A stretch of 64,000 nucleotides of DNA from Ashinkailepas kermadecensis. Its lineage: Eukaryota > Arthropoda > Thecostraca > Neolepadidae. The DNA is taken from the NCBI GenBank assembly GCA_034440615.1, contig JAOTOM010003678.1, positions 112,371 to 176,370 of the forward strand, read 5' to 3'. Position 1 is the first letter of the stretch; each line of letters begins with the position of its first letter. A model generated the notes under the pieces. The model worked only from the letters and a program-made list of their open reading frames with translations. It was not told the DNA's origin and ran no database searches. This document shows positions 34,970 through 46,683 of the stretch, piece after piece. Both the position numbers and the translations under genes were made by a program.

Positions 34970-36130
34970 AGCTGCCGGACAATCACACTGCGCCTCGCGC
35001 AAGAGACGAGCACAAGCAAGTCATCAGTGCTCCGGGATTTAAAGAAAAATATTGAACTGAAGCCATATGCAGTGACAACCAACCGCACTCTTTCGGAAAA
35101 CAAGACAGCTTCCCGGAGAGGGTACTCGACGTGGCCTCGTGAAAAGAATGACAACTTTCCCAACTTCACTGGGCAAGTCTGGTTTTCTGATGAGCCACAT
35201 TTCTACCTTAATGACACCGTGGGCTCTCAGAATAGCCGCTATTAGTTAGTCATCAACGAAGCCTGCAGAGGTTCACGAGAAATCCCTGCACAGCAACAAG
35301 GTCACGGCATGGCGTGCGCTTAGCAGCAAAGGCATCAGTTGAACTTTGTGGTTTGAAGACGGAGATGACGGCACCATGACTATCAACAATGACGTGTGAC
35401 ACGGAGACGTACAATGACGTGTGACACGGGGACGTACAATGACGTGTGACACGGGGACGTACAATGACGCGTGACACGGAGACGTACAATGACGTGTGAC
35501 ACGGGGACGTACAATGACGTGTGACACGGGGACGTACAATGACGCGTGACACGGAGACGTACAATGACGTGTGACACGTAGACGTACGATGATGTATGAC
35601 CCGGAAACATACAGTAACCCATGACATTGACGTGTGACACGGAGACGTACAGTGACGTACGAAATACAATGACGTATGACGTACAATGACGTATGACGTA
35701 CAATGACGTATGGCGTACAATGAGATGTACAGCAGGATACTGGACAAGTTCAGAAAATGAGCCCTGACCAAGCATCCCAGTGAAATGCTTTCCGTGTGGC
35801 TTGAGCAGCAGGCGCCTCGTCCTGCGAGGCGCCACTGCGCAGAATACTCTGCAGTGGGTTGAGGACCACCTCGGTGATCGACTGATCGCTTGGACGGTGG
35901 AGAACCCCTGACCACGTCACTCGTCAGATTTAGCCTCATGTCGTTCTTCCTGTGTGAGTGCCTAAAACACCAGGGCGTACCAAAAGAACACTCAGAGCAT
36001 ACAGGAGCTTAAGCAGCGATCGCCGTAGCTGTGAGGGGCGTGCCAACATAGATGTGTCGCCTCGCCGCCTACGCCGCTCTGGAAAGAGTCAAACTGTGCT
36101 TAGCCCGAAATGGAGGACATCTTTAAACTG
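34970..36130 (+). pseudogene. Tc1/mariner-type transposase, split by a minisatellite
   Basis: Cut-and-paste DDE/D transposase of the IS630-Tc1-mariner superfamily. From about 34983 it reads the DNA-binding end (LAQETSTSKSSVLRDLKK) and then a 72-codon frame to VWFSDEPHFYLND (35177-35215) with the first catalytic Asp. After a stop come EVHEKSLHSNKVTAW (35272-35316) and WFEDGDDGTMTINNDV (to 35395). A 25-bp array then fills 35384-35716. Beyond it are VWLEQQ (35795-35810), a frameshifted GATAQNTLQWVEDHLGDRLI (35828-35887), HSSDLASC (35911-35934) and LARNGGHL followed by a stop at 36123. The second catalytic Asp (usual QQDGATAH) is lost through a palindromic insertion at 35811-35833, and the third (usual LAPCD) through an indel. 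Terminal inverted repeats were not identified. Confidence 0.82.
35384..35716. repeat. 25-bp minisatellite inside the transposase, ~13 copies
   Basis: Units TGACGTGTGACACGG(A/G)GACG plus TACAA. The edges grade into transposase sequence: the first unit overlaps the codons after TINND and the last runs into GCGTACAATGAGATGTA, so the unit seems to derive from the transposase itself. The 3' copies shorten to TGACGTATGACGTACAA. Confidence 0.93.
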
Positions 36131-36873
36131 CTTCACCTGAGGTAAAAGTGGCGTTCGGAAACAAGCTGTGTCTGGTTCTAAAAGCAATTGTTTGCTCTTG
36201 TGATTCAGACGGTGTGCCTGGAAGTTGTGTGCGATGCATAAAAGATGAATTATTTGCAATTCAAATGTTGTAATGCTTTTTGGACACGTTCCTATTGTAC
36301 GTAAGGAGCATGCAAACATCACTGATCATGTTGCACTGCATTATGACAATCATCATCTCCTCTGCTGTGTTTTGATCTTCTGGTACATGAGGCTCGTGGT
36401 TGATCTGCCAGGTGACGAATGCTGCATCTCGAACCTCTACAGGCAGAGGGCACAAGCAACTGCACATCAGGCGAAGACCACAATAACACGGCGACCGTGA
36501 AGATCAGAGGACCACCATGTAATATATGGTGCACACTACACAGCGCTATTGTGGCTTCAAGGCGTGCGCATATATTCGAACAAATGTGTGTACTTATGCA
36601 ATGAATTGGCGATGGTTATTATAAGATTTCATCAGCGTTATGCCCCCTTTCCCGATCCACAAGGTTGTATGCAAAACTAATATGGTTTCGAAAACTAAGC
36701 ACAGTTTATGAAGGAAAGCATGCTGTAGGGTACTACTCTCGACCAGAATACAAGTACGCGCTTGAGCCTTTCAGAATCTGGGGAAGTTGTCCTTTTCAGT
36801 CTCCTCGGGCAGTTGCACTCCCTTCCGAACCCGTTTGGCCTCCAACCGAAGCGGCTCAATCGGCCAGTGCAGG
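36131..36873. other. No gene recognised
   Basis: The first part may be the mariner 3' flank. The remainder is unique and leads directly into the 26-bp array. Confidence 0.45.
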
Positions 36874-39076
36874 CACACCCACTGGTACCGTGTCTAAGGA
36901 GCATCCACTGGTACCGTGGCTAAGGAGCATCCACTGGTACCGTGGCTAAGGAGCATCCACTGGTACCGTGGCTAAGGAGCATCCACTGGTACCGTGGCTA
37001 AGGAGCATCCACTGGTACCGTGGCTAAGGAGCATCCACTGGTACCGTGGCTAAGGAACATCCACTGGTACCGTGGCTAAGGAGCATCCACTGGTGCCGTG
37101 GCTAAGGAGTGTCCACTGGTACCGTGGCTAATGAGCATCCACTGGTACCGTGGCTAGGGAGCATCCACTGGTACCGTGGCTAAGGAACATCCACTGGTAC
37201 CGTGGCTAAGGAGCATCCACTGGTGCCGTGGCTAAGGAGCATCCACTTGCATCGTGGCTAAGGAGCATCCACTGGTACCGTGGCTAATGAGCATCCACTG
37301 GTAACGTGGCTAAGGAGCATCCACTGATACCGTGGCTAAGGAGCATCACTGATACCGTGGCTAAGGAGCATCCACTGGTACCGTGGCTAAGGAGCATCCA
37401 CTGGTACCGTGGCTAAGGAGCATCACTGATACCGTGGCTAAGGAGCATCCACTGGTACCGTGGCTAATGAGCATCCACTGGTACCGTGGCTAAGGAGCAT
37501 CCACTGGTACCGTGGCTAAGGAGCATCCACTGGTACCGTGGCTAAGGAGCATCCACTGGTACCGTGGCTAAGGAGCATCCACTGGTACCGTGGCTAAGGA
37601 GCATCCACTTGCATCGTGGCTAAGGAGCATCCACTGATACCGTGGCTAATGAGCATCCACTGGTACCGTGGCTAAGGAGCATCCACTGGTACCGTGGCTA
37701 ATGAGCATCCACTGGTACCGTGGCTAAGGAGCATCACTGATACCGTGGCTAAGGAGCATCCACTGGTACCGTGGCTAAGGAGCATCCACTGGTACCGTGG
37801 CTAAGGAGCACCCACTGGTACCGTGGCTAAGGAGCATCACTGATACCGTGGCTAAGGAGCATCCACTGATACCGTGACTAATGAGCATCCACTGGTACCG
37901 TGGCTAAGGAGCATCCACTGGTACCGTGGCTAAGGAGCATCACTGGTACCGTGGCTAAGGGGCATCCACTGGTACCGTGGCTAAGGAGCATCCACTGGTA
38001 CCGTGGCTAAGGAGCATCCACTGACACCGTGGCTAAGGAGCATCACTGATACCGTGACTAATGAGCATCCACTGGTACCGTGGCTAAGGAGCATCCACTG
38101 GTACCGTGGCTAAGGAGCATCCACTGGTACCGTGGCTAAGGAGCATCCACTGGTACCGTGGCTAAGGAGCATCCACTGGTACCGTGGCTAAGGAGCATCC
38201 ACTTGCATCGTGGCTAAGGAGCATCCACTGATACCGTGGCTAATGAGCATCCACTGGTACCGTGGCTAAGGAGCATCCACTGGTACCGTGGCTAAGGAGC
38301 ATCCACTGGTACCGTGGCTAAGGAGCACCCACTGGTACCGTGGCTAAGGAGCATCCACTGGTACCGTGGCTAAGGAGCATCCACTGGTACCGTGGCTAAG
38401 GAGCATCACTGATACCGTGGCTAAGGAGCATCCACTGGTACCGTGGCTAAGGAGCATCCACTGGTACCGTGGCTAAGGAGCATCCACTGGTACCGTGGCT
38501 AAGGAGCATCCACTGGTACCGTGGCTAAGGAGCATCCACTGGTACCGTGGCTAAGGAGCATCACTGATACCGTGGCTAAGGAGCATCCACTGGTACCGTG
38601 GCTAAGGAGCATCCACTGGTACCGTGGCTAAGGAGCATCCACTGGCATCGTGGCTAAGGAGCATCACTGATACCGTGGCTAAGGAGCATCACTGATACCG
38701 TGGCTAAGGAGCATCACTGATACCGTGGCTAAGGAGCATCCACTGGTACCGTGGCTAAGGAGCATCCACTGGCATCGTGGCTAAGGAGCATCACTGATAC
38801 CGTGGCTAAGGAGCATCACTGATACCGTGGCTAAGGAGCATCCACTGGTACCGTGGCTAAGGAGCATCCACTGGTACCGTGGCTAAGGAGCATCCACTGG
38901 TACCGTGGCTAAGGAGCATCCACTGGTACCGTGGCTAATGAGCATCCACTGGTGCCGTGGCTAAGGAGCATCCACTGGTACCGTGGCTAAGGAGCATCAC
39001 TGATACCGTGGCTAAGGAGCACCCACTGGTACCGTGGCTAAGGAGCATCCACTGGTACCGTGGCTAATGAGCATCC
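36874..39076. repeat. 26-bp minisatellite, about 84 copies
   Basis: Unit GAGCATCCACTGGTACCGTG plus GCTAAG. Variants recur in blocks: a 25-bp form with CATCACTGATACC, ACTTGCATCG, and TAATGAGC. The same variant orders appear more than once (for example near 37600 and 38200), showing block duplication. The period is not divisible by three and plus-strand stops (TAA) occur in most units. Confidence 0.98.
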
Positions 39077-39487
39077 AGTGGTATCCGGCTGACATACCTC
39101 CACTGGTGTCTCAGCTAAGGAACATCAACTGGTACCACGGCTAACGCACATCCACTGGTACCGTCGGTGACGAACATCCACTGGTACCGTCGGTGACGAA
39201 CATCCACTGGTACAGTCGGTGAGGAACATCCACTGGTGCCGTCGGTGACGAACATCCACTGGTGCCGTCGGTGACGAACATCCACTGGTACCGTCGGTGA
39301 GGAACATCCACTGGTACCGTCGGTGAAGAACATCCATCAGTACCGTCGGTGAGGAACATCTACTGGTGCCATCGGTGAGGAACATCCCTTAGTACTGTCG
39401 GTGAGGAACATCCACTGGAAACATCCACTGGTATGGTCGGTGAGGAACCGTCGGTGATGAACTGTCGGTGAGGAACATCCACTGGCA
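39077..39487. repeat. 26-bp minisatellite, second subfamily, ~15 copies
   Basis: Same CATCCACTGGTACCGT core, but the remainder is CGGTGA(C/G)GAA instead of GGCTAAGGAG. Transitional units lie at 39060-39150. This is a subfamily boundary inside one array. On minus it gives overlapping frames of 72-86 codons in several registers. Confidence 0.93.
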
Positions 39488-41733
39488 TCGTGTATACTGC
39501 CGTTCGAGCCGGCCACTGTTCCCGCCACTATATGCAATACCACGTGTCTGACCATCTGGTCAGAAGCAAGCATCCACTCAAACAGAACGTCTCGCATTAC
39601 ACCGAAGTTAACGACGGAACCCTGCATCGAAATCATCGCAAGTTTGCAATACGAGATCGCTACAGACCGACAGAGATTTTCCGCTTGGCAGCGCATGGCA
39701 CAAGAGCTTACGAAACCCTGCTTCAAGCACGGATATATTCGTTTTCTTTGTCATTCTTGGTATTCGCATAAACGCTCAAAATTGAGGTTCAATGATGTCC
39801 ATGGCCTTGATCGCCTGCCGACGTTTGCAGTTGGTGAATGCTATATGTGTCGGGCACAGCTGGCTCCAATATGCTGCCTGCAGTTGGCACGGCGCAATAA
39901 TTTGCTCAACTCCTTCTTAGGCCAGACCTACGCTTTTCGATAAGGCAGTCTGCTAGAACTCCACCGCGTTTCCATGCTGGAACTGAGACGAGGCGTGTTC
40001 TGAGCGCGCACTGGGGCTCTCGGCTACGGCATGTTCATGGGATGGTGGTGTTGCTCACATCATGTCCTTAGCCTGGTGATCTTCACCGTGTCATGTCCTT
40101 AGCATGGTGGTCTTCGCCGTAGTATGTCCTTAGCGACAACCTGATATCACAAATCTGAGCTTTGGTGAACCGTGGGCTCAGATTACTTTCCCAACGACCA
40201 AATGCTGCTGCTAAACGCCGATTCGCAAGTCATGTCCTGCTTACGTTTGAGTTTGCCTCCATGTGTCCGTCATATAGTTTGAAACTCACACCCCCACCAA
40301 ACGTACAGCTAGGAGAAATGCTTCTCGTTTGCAAACTCAACTCAGCTCCTGGAACTGAAAGCTCCTGTCGCAAATCCTCCGCATGGGATCTACTTGGCTC
40401 GAGAGGAGCTCGTCTATTTAGGATATCGTCCAGATCTCACTGGAGATGTGCGATAAACCTGATGTGCGATAACCATTCGGGTGCATAACGAGACAGCCAG
40501 TCTGAGGTGCGCCGTTTGCGCGGCGGAAGTGGCGTGTCTGTCACATGGGCGTCACATTCGGCGCCCGTTCGTGGCCATCATTTAACTGCACTGCCCCTCG
40601 CCAGCTCTGCCAGATTCGTGATAAGAAGTCGGGCTAACCACCGCCACATCCGAAGATGTTCATTTGCTCGGGATTGGTTTCGCAAGTTTGATCAGGGTGT
40701 GGGAAAACATGACGTGAGAGGAACACATCATGAAATGTGTATCAAATGTTCATATTTTGCATGAGGTTTGACAGCATAAGTCCATCAGCAGCGTTTATCA
40801 ATGGAATTTGGCCTTCAGTAGAAATAGAACGGGGATGCAATGATAGAGTAGGAAGCGTGATTAGTTGTGACTTAATAGACCAAGCAAGAGTCCAATTAAT
40901 AATGCCAAAGATGATGAGTTACGGTTTGTTGTGATTCTTGCTAATTTGGTTCCGGCAAATTCATACCGGCAATTTCAAGCATTCAAGCATCAAGTGTCTT
41001 AAAATGTGCTTTCAACTCTGACCTTCTGATGACGCATCATGAGCGATAATACATGGATTCATTTTTTCATGCTGGATGATTTCTATCCACTTGCTTCAAT
41101 AATTTGCTGTTTCTGGATTATTTTATTTGACGTTTAGATATTTCAGAATAAAAGCTCAGGATAAAAGCAATAGGGTGCAACGAATGCTACATTAAACACC
41201 AGGCGATTGATGAGAATACCATATATCGGCCAATTATTAAACACCTTTTCAAACTCATAAATGCATAGCAGTATTGCTGTACACTGTTTAGCCATACTTT
41301 CATCAATGACTCCAGATTAAACCTCAAGCGGGTGTCAATTTCAACCATCGCTTCACTCCTCCACTGAGATCTTCGAAGACTCGACACCAATTTCGTCGCG
41401 AGGACAAACTTTTGCGACTGTTTAAAATAGCCTCTCATCACGTAGTTCTGGTTAATTGCCAATGGCGTATCCAGAATGTAAAACTGACTATAGAATGGCA
41501 GTCAAATCACTTGTTTTTCGAAATCGTGCAAGCTACCACTTACTAATAATGGAGTTGATCTTTGTTTATGCTGTGTTGATCATTATTTATTCCACTACAA
41601 AGCTTGTAAATAACATCCAGACATTTACTTCAACCAGCATAAAATATACAGAAGATTCAGGTATACAATGTTGAGGGGGGGGGCGGGGATAAATCATCCG
41701 CCAGTAATGCGCATTCCTTTACGTGCGCTGTGC
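39488..41733. other. No gene recognised
   Basis: Unique sequence with small frames only. CATGTCCTTAGC-type words recur at 40058-40135, probably a short local repeat. A G-run lies at 41676-41689. Confidence 0.45.
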
Positions 41734-42556
41734 TGTTTTGTTCGCCTCACGGCCGCCAGATATCCTGCTCATGGTATTTTGTTCGCCTCACGGCCGCCAG
41801 ATATCCTACTTAGTGTTTTGTTCGCCTCACGGCCGCCATATATCCTGCTGATGGTGTTTTGTTCGCCTCACGACCGCCATATATCCTACTTAGTGTTTTG
41901 TTCGCCTCACGGCCGCCAGATATCCTGCTTATGGTGTTTTGTTCGCCTCACGGCCGCCATATATCCTCCTGATGGTGTTTTGTTCGCCTCACGGCCGCCA
42001 GATATACTACTTAGTGTTTTGTTCGCCTCACGGCCACCAGATATCCTGCTGATGGTGTTTTGTTCGCGTCACAGCCGCCAGATGTCCTGCTTATGGTGTT
42101 TTGTTCGCCTCACGGCCGCCATATATCCTGCTGACGGTGTTTTGTTCGCCTCACGGCCACCAGATGTCCTACTTAGTGTTTTGTTCGCCTCACGGCCACC
42201 AGATATCCTGCTTATGGTGTTTTGTTCGCCTCACGGCCGCCATATATACTACTTAGTGTTTTGTTCGCCTTACGGCCACCAGATATCCCGCTGATGGTGT
42301 TTTGTTCGCCTCACAGCCGCCAGATATCCTGCTTATGGTGTTTTGTTCGCCTCACGGCCGCCAGATATCCTACTGATGGTGTTTTGTTCGCCTCACGGCC
42401 GCCAGATATCGGCCGCCAGATGTCCTACTTAGTGTTTTGTTCGCCTCACGGCCGCCAGATATCCTGCTGATGGTGTTTTGTTCGCCTCACGGCTGCCAGA
42501 TAACCTGCTTATGGTATTTTGTTCGCCTCACGGCCGCCAGATATCCTGCTTATGCG
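41734..42556. repeat. 39/41-bp minisatellite, about 20 copies
   Basis: All units start GTTTTGTTCGCCTCACGGCC. They end either CTACTTAGT (39 bp) or CTGCT(G/T)ATGGT (41 bp), and the two kinds often alternate to give an 80-bp higher-order period. A 208-codon plus frame crosses the array but starts in it and dies within it. Confidence 0.96.
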
Positions 42557-44610
42557 GCTTTGAAAAGTTCACTGCCACTTGTTCAATGTAGTCAGCCTTG
42601 ACAATGTTTCTTCTGCCGGCAAAAACAACCATCCAACTACTGTTCCTCTTTCCCAAGACATCACAACATTCCAGATGTAAGAACTGTATTTTCGCCGCCT
42701 GCTCAAGTTCCTGTTCGCACAGTTGTTTTTGCTCTGATTCCAGCAGATGTTCAATTCAAAGTTCCCGTGTGTTCTGAGAGTGTGGAGTGGTAGAGTTGTT
42801 CGCGACTTCCCAGCACGGTGCGATATTTTTGGTATCCTGGCTACGACGGTGCTACATGTAACATTCGTCTGCTGATCAGATACTATCCCTTCATCAGCGT
42901 ACCAACTTGTTGGAACTGCATTGTCCTGCATTGAACAATGGTGAGATAAGCACTATCGTGGAAGCATATTGAAGTCCAAATATTCGTACCAAAGCTGGAA
43001 AGTTTTGTTCGTGTAAAGAAATGATGGCGTGATGGGGTAGGGGTGGAGGGGGTGGGGGCAAGCCACTTATTCCCATCGCTTTGAGTATGCATCTATACGT
43101 CACTTCTACTCAGTGTTTTACTTCTTCTGTGGTATTCTCGAATAATTCATTCTTAGTTCTACTTGAAAATAAGCGAGCGCAAAACGAAACCATTGTCACA
43201 TGACTCTAACGACGGCAGTAGATAGCAAAACATATACATGAATCTTTAACGATTGATATGCTACTGAACATCGTGGCTTTTATTCGTCCCCCTATTACGA
43301 AAGGATCGATCCATTATTAATTAGCTTCCCATGGATACAATGCATTAATAATGGCTGTTCTAAAGGCTTAAAAACGAACGGAAAACAGGAAATAACGCCC
43401 ATCCTGAGCAATGCCGTTGTACGGTGTACAACGACATTCCTGGAGGATTAGAAAACATTACGAGAAATGTGTTGCTGTGCAGAGTACAATGTGTGTGCTC
43501 TCTTCGTGGCAACCCAATTATCTTCCTTTGCAGCTCAGTGCTACGTGCCTCTCTGCGACGCATCCAAAGTTCACACAAAGCCCTGTGATGTTCGTGACGT
43601 GTGTGCGAAATTGTCAGCTTTCCCAATTATTCAACTGATTTAAATCAGCCTGCGCCGTAAGACAGATTGGCCCGTCATGTTCACGCATGGGTTCTAACCG
43701 GCCTTGGTGAGTTCCTCTTGGTGACGCTGTGACATTCTGAGAAGTTAAATCAGTCTATCAAGTGCATCGACATAATTACACCACGGAGGGGATTCCCACC
43801 ACGGCGAAAGAATTAATTGGCTCGGAATTCTGCGCAGAGGTAGAGCTTGATTCGGCGAGAAGTGGCGACTGCAACTGAATTGGCAGCGCTCTGAATACAC
43901 GCTGTGTATTCAACATCCGCATCCCTACCTGGGCTTGGCATGACCTTCACCAGTTCAGTTCAAGGCCCTTAACATAGTTATTGTTGCGATTGTTGCTGCG
44001 ATTGTCGTTGCGGCTCAGTTGTTGCGATTATACCGTGCGATATTCTCGACTTGGACTTTCAGTCGTTCGGTTCCTGCTAGTACAGCTGAAAAACGCCTGG
44101 TGGAGGAGACATGGAAGAGACGGGTACTCAGGTTACACAGGCACCCCAAGGTAAATTTGAAGCTGGATGGGATCAATCGAAGCGCTAGACCGGTTCGTTC
44201 GGGACGTATCCATGGGATGGTCGATTTTGGCACGCATTATCCGTTGAAGGAAGTGCGAACGAAATTTGAATGGATGGACGTATGTTGTGAAATGTGGCGC
44301 ATTTCACATAGGCCGAAATTATTTAGCATTTTGTTGTATGCAGGCAGTAACAGGCAAAGGGGTGACACTGACAACATACAAGTTTGTTTTCTGCAATTTT
44401 AAATTATTCTTCATTACCCCACCCAAACCCATTTTCCACCATCATTGAATTTTGCGTACACATGATTCAAGAATGATGGAAGCTGTTGTTTGCCGACTGT
44501 AATGCAAACATTTTCGTTGGAAATGAGCAGTCACACCATCTTAAGATATTAATGAACATGATTTTCCTTTCAAAATATGGTTAGCACCATAAAACATGAA
44601 TTTATTAACC
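42557..44610. other. No gene recognised
   Basis: Unique sequence. A small GTTGCGATT-type repeat lies at 43983-44032. A 127-codon plus frame (44019-44402) shows no known domain. Confidence 0.45.
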
Positions 44611-44631
44611 AGGTTAGGTTAGGTTAGGTTA
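44611..44631. repeat. Short TTAGG-type telomere-like run
   Basis: Four AGGTT units, the arthropod telomere pentamer in another phase. It is too short and isolated to be a chromosome end. It may be a relic of telomeric repair or of a retroelement, or chance. Confidence 0.8.
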
Positions 44632-45645
44632 CATTGCTTGCACCATACTGCCACAGAAGCCGAACAGCAACCGAAGCCATAGTTTGTCAACTGAAAAATA
44701 AGTGCTTGCAGTGGATAAGTGTGGTGCTCAAACATATTTTCTTCAAATCCTGTGAATGACCTAAAATGCCTATCTACAGATGTTCTACAATAGCGCCATC
44801 AAGCAAAAATATGGCCGACACATCCTATGTAGCTGGACAACACCAGTCATAAAGTATGTTGTTGACAAACACGAGTGGTTGATCAAAATGTATTTAAACT
44901 TTTAGCTGTGGTGCAGTCACATACATCCATTTCTGGTGAAAATGAATGTTGGCCTTCACCTCAGGAAACTTAAAAAAGGCAATATGTATCTTTGATACAA
45001 GATGAGCGTCCAACGTAGGCTTCTTGAGCAATCACCACGGCTTTGATTAGTTAATTCTTGCTTTATCTCTCGCTAATAAGAATAACCTTCGAAGTTGAAA
45101 TAGAGTTAATAATTCCTGTCTTTCTGACTATGAGGATGCCTTTCAAATTTTACTGCTCAAACCACTTCGAACTTAGCTCTCAACACCATCATATGTGTAC
45201 AGTGCAATGCCTCTTACCGACGGAAGCACGAGATAATTGGCGATCCCGCACCGGCCCCAGCGTGGCTTCAATTTCACCTGCTCTCCAATCGTTTTCCTTC
45301 TCCAAAAGGAACTAGGTAATCACAGAAACAACATAAAAACGCGACACGGAGACGAGTCGCGTTTTTCTTTGATGCGTAAATCCAAACGAAATCCGCTCCC
45401 ATTACCTGAATCTTTCTTGGGGAAAGGATTTCAACCCGCGCAGCGTTCGAATTTTCTGATCGTTTGACAAGCGTTTTCATCGGACGGCAAGTGCGACTCT
45501 GCGCTGCTTAAGGTGCAAATTCAAAGTGCCGTGGCCCATGTAAACTAGGTAAGGAAGCGGGCTGCATTGCTAGTGGCTCACAATAAGATCGTGCTTGTAA
45601 CGCCTGCAACACGAGGTTCATCATACGCGTGGAAAATGTGATAAG
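44632..45645. other. No gene recognised
   Basis: AT-rich unique sequence. No frame longer than 90 codons. Confidence 0.5.
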
Positions 45646-46683
45646 TTGAAGTGGCTGCTCGCTCGACTCCGAGCTGACTCGTGCTTCGAGGTGATCGCGA
45701 CGGTCCTATCGCCCAAATTGGAACAATGTAATTGTGACACTAAAAGGCCAGTGCACCTAGCGTCATATATGGATTCGTGCGTCATTGTATGTGGCGTGCT
45801 TGCCCTGAAGCCCAGTCATAACGTCACTGTATGTGGCGTGCAGGCTCTGAAGCCCAGTCATGACGTCACTGTATGTGGCGTGCCGGCCCTGAAGCCCAGT
45901 CATAACGTCACTGTATGTGGCGTGCCGGCCCTGAAGCCCAGTCATAACGTCACTGTATGTGGCGTGCCGGCCCTGAAGCCCAGTCAGAGCGTCACTGTAT
46001 GTGGCGTGCCGGCCCTGAAGCCCAGTCATGACGTCACTGCATGTGGCGTGCTGACCCTGAAGCCCAGTCAGAGCATCACTGTATGTGGCGTGCCGGCCCT
46101 GAAGCCCAGTCATGACGTCACTGTATGTGGCGTGCAGGCTCTGAAGCCCAGTCATGACGTCACTGCATGTGGCGTGCCGGCCCTGAAGCCCAGTCATGAC
46201 GTCACTGTATGTGGCGTGCAGGCTCTGAAGCACAGTCATGACGTCACTGTATGTGGCGTGCCGGTCCTGAAGCCCAGAGTCAGAGGCCTCTCAGTGCCGG
46301 CATCAGCTGGCCGGGTGGCTGGCATGTGCCGGCACCATCCCGTGTACGCCAGTCTGCCGCGCCGGCCGGACGGGTCGCGGTACGCCGTCCTGCTGGCGGG
46401 GACGTTCTGGTTTGTTTGTTTTGTTAAATTAGGCACTTCGGACGCGTCGGACCATTTCGTGGCGTGGAAAAGAACAATGTATTATGTGGTAAAAGTCAGT
46501 TATAAGTTCCGGAGCAAGTTGGTTTCTCGGATAAAAATGAAAAGCAGTTTGATGAGAAATGGGTGGTCGTCTCCCAGCGGTGTGGGCAAAGAAAAGGGGA
46601 TCTTTGTGTTCGGCAGTAGTCGGTCAGTCGTTTTTTTTTTCGAGGACCGTGGCATTGTTCACAGTATAGGAGGATGCGTGTGA
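45646..46683 (+). CDS. 345-codon frame carrying a 14-residue repeat; doubtful gene
   Basis: Open frame with about 45 codons of non-repetitive sequence, twelve copies of a 14-residue repeat (VCGVPALKPSHDVT, 45781-46284), then about 130 further codons without repeat. I recognise no domain, and no signal peptide or membrane segment is obvious in the flanking parts. The repeat unit is 42 bp, so any frame open through one copy stays open through all; a minus-strand frame of 158 codons crosses it too. What sets it apart is that non-repetitive flanks on both sides also stay open in this frame. No promoter, splice or polyadenylation evidence supports expression. More likely a chance frame than a gene. 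Confidence 0.15.
   Translation: MKWLLARLRADSCFEVIATVLSPKLEQCNCDTKRPVHLASYMDSCVIVCGVLALKPSHNVTVCGVQALKPSHDVTVCGVPALKPSHNVTVCGVPALKPSHNVTVCGVPALKPSQSVTVCGVPALKPSHDVTACGVLTLKPSQSITVCGVPALKPSHDVTVCGVQALKPSHDVTACGVPALKPSHDVTVCGVQALKHSHDVTVCGVPVLKPRVRGLSVPASAGRVAGMCRHHPVYASLPRRPDGSRYAVLLAGTFWFVCFVKLGTSDASDHFVAWKRTMYYVVKVSYKFRSKLVSRIKMKSSLMRNGWSSPSGVGKEKGIFVFGSSRSVVFFFEDRGIVHSIGGCV
45781..46284. repeat. 42-bp minisatellite, 12 copies
   Basis: Exact 42-bp phase from 45781 to 46243, each starting GTCA(C/T)TGTATGTGGCGTGC. Differences are substitutions only, with no indels, unlike most other arrays here. Confidence 0.96.

Noticed and set aside
36874..39487. CRISPR-like array because of regular 26-bp spacing
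   Set aside because: There are no unique spacers; the whole unit repeats head to tail, and the context is eukaryotic.
41460..41706. Possible MITE from CAATGGCGTATCC to ATCCGCCAGTA
   Set aside because: Only a weak ~12-bp inverted match, no duplication, and the right end merges into a G-run.
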